Source: Linnemannia hyalina
Lineage: Eukaryota > Mortierellomycota > Mortierellomycetes > Mortierellales > Mortierellaceae
Assembly (NCBI GenBank): GCA_019671135.1
Contig: JAHRHY010000030.1
Span: forward strand, 112,094 to 176,093
Reading direction: 5' to 3'
Length of the DNA stretch: 64,000 nt
A program made the translations under genes and the position numbers. The notes below the pieces were generated by a model. It made no database searches, had not been told where the DNA came from, and saw nothing but the letters and a program-made list of their open reading frames with translations. Below, piece by piece: positions 60,063-64,000 of the stretch. How positions within the stretch are numbered: position 1 is the first letter of the stretch; the number at the start of each line of letters is the position of its first letter.

Positions 60063-60765
60063 TAAGAAGTATGGATATATGTGGCAAAACTTTAAGAACC
60101 CCGAGCTTATTACACTTTTGCTGGCTAACTATTCCTTTAACGATAGACCTATATATTTTGTGGAAGGACATGTAGAAGAGGTAAATGGGAAAGATGAAGT
60201 TATTTTGGGCGAAATAAGGACATTTAAGCGCGAGCCTGGATGTACTGCCATCACGCTAGTTGCTGGCTCGCAAAAAGGAATGTTTCCTTCGAGGGATGCA
60301 TCTTCTAACGTCATTCGTAAATTTAGCAAAGTTGGAATTGTGGAAGTTGACAACATCTCTATTGCCTGGCCAAAGCGTGTTCATAACAGGTATAGTGCCC
60401 CACTTGCAGATATCTTCGAATATGATGAAGATACAGTAGATACAAATGTATTACATCTGAAAACTATTCATGTTTCGATGTATACTGCAGCCGACCGAAT
60501 TCTAAAGCCTGATGAGGAGTATACCATTGTAGCGGCCGGTCTCAAAGAATTTCGTTCTGAACATCGTTGGCATTTTATTACAGCATGTGGCATAAAGGTG
60601 CGCGCAGGAAAATCGTTGGCAAAGATTTGGACACCATGGCGTGTGGAGCATCTTCAAGGTCTACAGAGAATTGGTAGTGTGAAAGGTGTGCCGTTCATGA
60701 CATTTCGAGCGATTAGAGTGGTTAATTCACATAATATACTTGATATGAAGTGCGAGCGCGTTTGA
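60063..60765 (+). pseudogene. Family L copy g: Rep-like protein, C-terminal part
   Basis: Resumes with the duplicated TAA, then KKYGYMWQNFKNPEL to MKCERV. The ending RAIRVVNSHNILDMK differs from copy e (RAVKKVRIHGEDDMK), as in copies d and f, so two 3'-end variants of this gene circulate. Confidence 0.88.
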
Positions 60766-60800
60766 GAGGTTTTTAAAAACTTTGGAAAGACTTTTGTTAA

Positions 60801-62079
60801 TTATAGACTGGTATTATCATCTTCGTGGTTTGACATTTCCTCGTCATCATCCTTATTTGACGTTTGTTCATCATCATCATCTGAAGCAACATCTATTCCT
60901 ACAAATTTCTCTTGCATTCTTTGTAACTCAAGACCATTTTCCAGTTTGTTTTGTACTGTAACGGTTTGAGTTAACTCTGGGACAAGTTGCCTTTCTCGTG
61001 GATAATCTACTCCTTCTTCCATCCATCCACGATGATGTGGCTGCTCTTCGATGTCCACTGCTTTAACAAAGTTGCGAATATTTAGCAACAGAAGACAAAG
61101 GCGGAATGTAAGATTAAACTCCTTTTTGGATCCAACTCTTACAATCTCCTTGTTATTAAACTTGGCGAATGTTTTCATGAGATCACCAAAGACAGCCTCT
61201 GACGTAGATCGAAATCCACCAAACATAGCATTAAAGTTGGATTCCTCTTCGTGGAGTTGCTGTAGTCGTTTCTTACGGATGGGAAAACAGAAGTTACGCT
61301 CGTCCACTTTTCTTTTTCCACAATATCGCCAATGTATTGTGTATATCCTCCATCGAGAGCAATACAGTCCATGCTGTCCATCTTCTTGCCAATGCCCATC
61401 TCTTGTAACATTTTCCCATCGTTGTTATCACGACATGACGCTGATTTGGATACAAAGAGAACCATTCCATTGGCATCGATGGCCACTTGCGTTCTCAAAC
61501 CCGATTTCTTTAACTTATAAGAATACATTGCTGCTTTATCTTCCCCATATGTTGCTCGAGAGTCATGACCATCCAAGTAGAGAGTTACATGCTTGAACAT
61601 TGGGGGATTTTTCCAATTGGCTGTTCGAATACGAATTTCCAACGAAGAGAACATAGATGCAAAACAGCGTGTAATCTCCTTCTCAAATAATGCACGTTCC
61701 ACCTTGACGAATGTGCTGTATATCAAATGGAATGTGGACTTTGGCATATACTGTGCCATGGAATCCATAGTCTCTCCAGCGACGAAAAAGTACAAGAATG
61801 CAATTCCTTTCTCAAGTGCGTTATATGGACCAGGGAAATAGTGTTTACTCCAGATGGTAGATAGAAAGAAAACACTGGTATGGCTCCAAGTCTCTTCATC
61901 AACACCTTTTTCATATCCTGTATTCTTGCAATTGGTTTCAACTCTGAACGATGAAATGTCTTGACCTTTGGGCACATTGGCCACGGTTCATCAAGAAATC
62001 CCCATTCGTTCTCCAACAGATTATCAAGCAGCCGTGCAAGTTTCTTTGGCGTAGGGTTTACGATGGTATCAGTCTCCAT
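60801..62079 (-). pseudogene. Family L copy g: DDE-1 transposase with two single-base deletions
   Basis: ATG at 62,079. One A is missing near 61,870 (GAAAGAAAACAC, intact GAAAGAAAAACAC) and one base near 61,307 (CGTCCACTTTT, intact CGTCCAACTTTT). Both lie in or beside short homopolymers. All catalytic blocks are otherwise present. These could be sequencing errors (see findings). Confidence 0.85.
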
Positions 62080-62163
62080 AATGTCGTTTTCTGCAAAAAT
62101 AGGGATTATACACACGTAATTATGTCAATTATTCCTAGAATTCCCCAGATATGTCATATTAAG

Positions 62164-62481
62164 ACATGGTGGGCATAGCTTAACAAAAGACGAGAAAACA
62201 GGTGTACCCCTCGCCCAAAAAAAAGCGCTCCAACCTTTTTGTCCTGCCCGATTACCGATATGTAAAATATGTTTATGTTGATACTCTCTCCTTACGTTTT
62301 GCTCTTGTAATACTGCTAGATAACTATGTCCATTTGGATTCTTTTGCTTTTGTATATGTACTCTTTATAGATGTATTTGTTATCTTTTTAAAAACTCCTT
62401 CCATAATTGTCTGTACAAATTCTTGCAACCTCCATTGGTATTCCATAACATATTCATCTATTTCGACCCAAGACGATTCCC
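62164..62481. repeat. Family L copy g: right terminal inverted repeat
   Basis: Inverted copy of 51,816-52,134, ending CCCAAGACGATTCCC at 62,481. Confidence 0.83.
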
Positions 62482-62668
62482 AATGGTGATCTCTTGATAC
62501 TTGATATACCACGTTTTTTTCCGGGAATATTTCTCTCAATGTTTGTGTTTGAGGGTATACACAACAATATCTAATATAGATGTCAAGTTGTATCTATTCA
62601 AGGGAGTAATTGACAAATAAGTATATAGCGGGATGAGCATCTGGACGTCTTATCGCCGCAAATATATC

Positions 62669-62940
62669 ATGCCCAGGCCTACACGTTTAACCAAAGCACG
62701 CCAGCAGGAAGTTGTTGCAGATTTTATTTATGAGAAGAATCTGGAATTGTGTATGTTTGTCTATTTGGATGAATTTTAGATTATCATCGTAACCTCTTTC
62801 CACAAGATGCCACTATATTTGGCACTAACGGCATAAAAAAGTTATTAGAGGCATCTTATCAACTCCTACGTGACAAAATACGTGCAGATGGATTACTTAC
62901 CAAGAAAGACGCTGGTGAATATATGCTTAGAAAAAAATGA
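62669..62940 (+). pseudogene. Family L copy h: 90-aa protein with a frameshift
   Basis: ATG at 62,669. One T is missing near 62,777 (GAATTTTAGATTATC, intact GAATTTTTAGATCATC), which creates an early stop. The rest matches the intact gene. Confidence 0.8.
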
Positions 62941-62985
62941 CGACCTAAATTATAGACTTTTTAAAACCTAAGTATACCTTTTATT

Positions 62986-64000
62986 ATGTCGCCAAAAAAG
63001 AATCTCTGATAAACAAAGCCATCAACGAAGTTTCCCACTTGCTGTCAAATGTGGGTAATCTACAGTCAGCACCATTTGGCAGTGTGGAGAGAAAAGGATT
63101 CACCAAATTCTCGAAACTCTTTTGCGATTCCATCATCTTTTGGGGTATATATAACTTTGCTGACGATACCACTAAAGGTACAGCAATTGGAAAATACATT
63201 GCTGAACTGCGCGATGCATTTAACCCACCGATTTAAATGTGGAATCTGTAAAGTTGGTCGATGCTAGGCAGGTTAAAATGGATGATAACTATTTTCTCCG
63301 CGCATGGTCAAACGCCATAGAAAGTTGTTTGTTGGAAAGAATACCAACAGGGATTTATTGCCATCAAGGTTTCTTTAGATTTTTCCCGTGCAAAGATTGT
63401 TGTGCCAATTTTGGCGAACATGTTGTCTAGCTTGAACGAGAGCGGCATTGCTTTACATGACATAGACTTTGCCTATGATTGTACGCGTATTACCACACGA
63501 CTGCACGTGGAGAGATTGCTAAAACAAACGAAAACTACAAAAATTGTCGATGATGTGGGAAGAGTAGGACATCATTGTATTTCATGGAGAGGTCGAAAAG
63601 GGGATACAAAGAATATCCGATATAAGGTGTATAACAAATTTGTCCAGATTTTGGAAAGTGCCGAGGTGCGAAAGAGCCTTGGTTCACGTTTGGAGGATTT
63701 GGTGGAGAAAGAAACAGCATTTGGACGACGAGTTAAAAAATATAAAAAGCATGGTTATAGTCGTATCGAGCTGACGTTTGAAGGTTCATCTTTGAGATCT
63801 CTTCAGTCATATCAAGACGAAATGGACAAGACAAAGAATCTCTTGAAGAAATGTAAAACATTTAAATGTTCCTTTGAGATGCGTGGGAGGAACGTGCAAA
63901 TGCATTACCTCGATGGTGGCTGTACATTTTCCACATGAGAAACTGTTTGCTTATTGTCACTGGTGGAATTCGGTAACCTCTAAGAAGTATGGATATATGT
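62986..64000 (+). pseudogene. Family L copy h: Rep-like protein, multiply frameshifted, partial
   Basis: ATG at 62,986. Small deletions relative to copy e are visible at about 62,994, 63,225, 63,293, 63,337, 63,883 and 63,899, most in short homopolymers. Between them the protein is almost identical to copy e, including HDIDFAYDC, YNKFVQ and RIELTFEG. Confidence 0.82.

Larger units (their letters stand above)
51816..62481. mobile_element. Family L copy g, complete but carrying element H2
   Basis: Left terminal repeat 51,816-52,134, 130-aa (-), 90-aa (+), Rep-like (+) interrupted by H2, DDE-1 (-, two frameshifts), right terminal repeat 62,164-62,481. Without H2 and its duplication it is 4,822 bp. 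The flanks do not match: the left side is the Rep-like gene of copy f (ATATA), the right side the 130/90-aa intergenic region of another copy (AATGGTG), so no simple target duplication exists. Confidence 0.83.
62482..64000 (+). mobile_element. Family L copy h, partial at the window edge
   Basis: Begins inside the 130-aa/90-aa intergenic region (AATGGTGATCTCTTGATAC), then the 90-aa and Rep-like genes on the plus strand. The sequence leaves the window inside the Rep-like gene. Confidence 0.8.

Overview
This window is a nested graveyard of transposable elements with no recognisable host housekeeping gene. A eukaryotic, probably fungal origin fits best (an early-diverging, Mucoromycota-like fungus is my guess, inferred and not proven). 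Reasons: two Ty3/gypsy chromovirus families with C-terminal chromodomains, DD34E Tc1/IS630-type transposases, a hAT transposase, and short GT-AG introns with a GTATGT donor and CTAAC branch site. There are no bacterial operons, rRNA, tRNA or CRISPR. The Ty3-B elements are C-rich, while the DDE elements that make up most of the window are AT-rich.

Layout. 1-720: start of a hAT transposase (minus strand, runs off the left edge). 1,160-2,040: two minisatellites (32-bp units, then 18/21-bp units). 2,041-9,315: a Harbinger-like transposase gene (type DDE-2) split by a minus-strand chromovirus, Ty3-A (2,864-9,252, duplication TCCAC). 9,524-16,708: a Tc1-like element with about 209-bp inverted repeats, its transposase split by chromovirus Ty3-B copy 1 (10,644-16,205, duplication CTCCT). 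16,709-23,893: three broken copies of an unusual four-gene element, here called family L. 23,894-32,816: Ty3-B copy 2, with an element of family H (23,903-29,184) inserted in its 5' LTR and its 3' part lost. 32,817-38,877: a solo 495-bp family-H repeat split by Ty3-B copy 3 (33,258-38,818, minus strand, duplication CTTGG). 38,878-40,560: another L fragment. 40,561-43,273: an IS630/DDE_3 element with a two-exon transposase and a serine-rich partner gene. 43,274-64,000: four further L copies in a row, one nearly complete (43,274-48,054), one carrying a solo family-H repeat, one carrying a complete family-H element (54,222-60,062), and a last one running off the right edge.

Family L (about 4.8 kb) has roughly 320-bp terminal inverted repeats with tips starting GGGAA. 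It encodes a zinc-ribbon/coiled-coil protein (130 aa), a 90-aa helical protein, a 567-aa protein with motifs resembling rolling-circle replication initiators of the pT181/Rep_trans type, and a convergent 426-aa DDE_Tnp_4-like (PIF/Harbinger-like) transposase. Family H encodes a related transposase plus a 672-aa zinc-binding repeat protein. It is bounded by 495-bp DIRECT terminal repeats that behave like LTRs: they match within an element, differ between elements, occur as solo copies, and sit in 3-bp target duplications. These two families are the best candidates for an undescribed system.

The nesting gives an order of events: L copies are oldest; Ty3-B copy 2 then entered an L gene; H1 entered the copy 2 LTR; a solo H repeat was joined to the copy 2 pol; Ty3-B copy 3 entered that repeat. 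Ty3-B copies 1 and 3 have LTR pairs that look identical by eye, so they are recent. Single-base deletions cluster in the last 2.7 kb and at 56.85-57.1 kb, which may be consensus errors and not biology.
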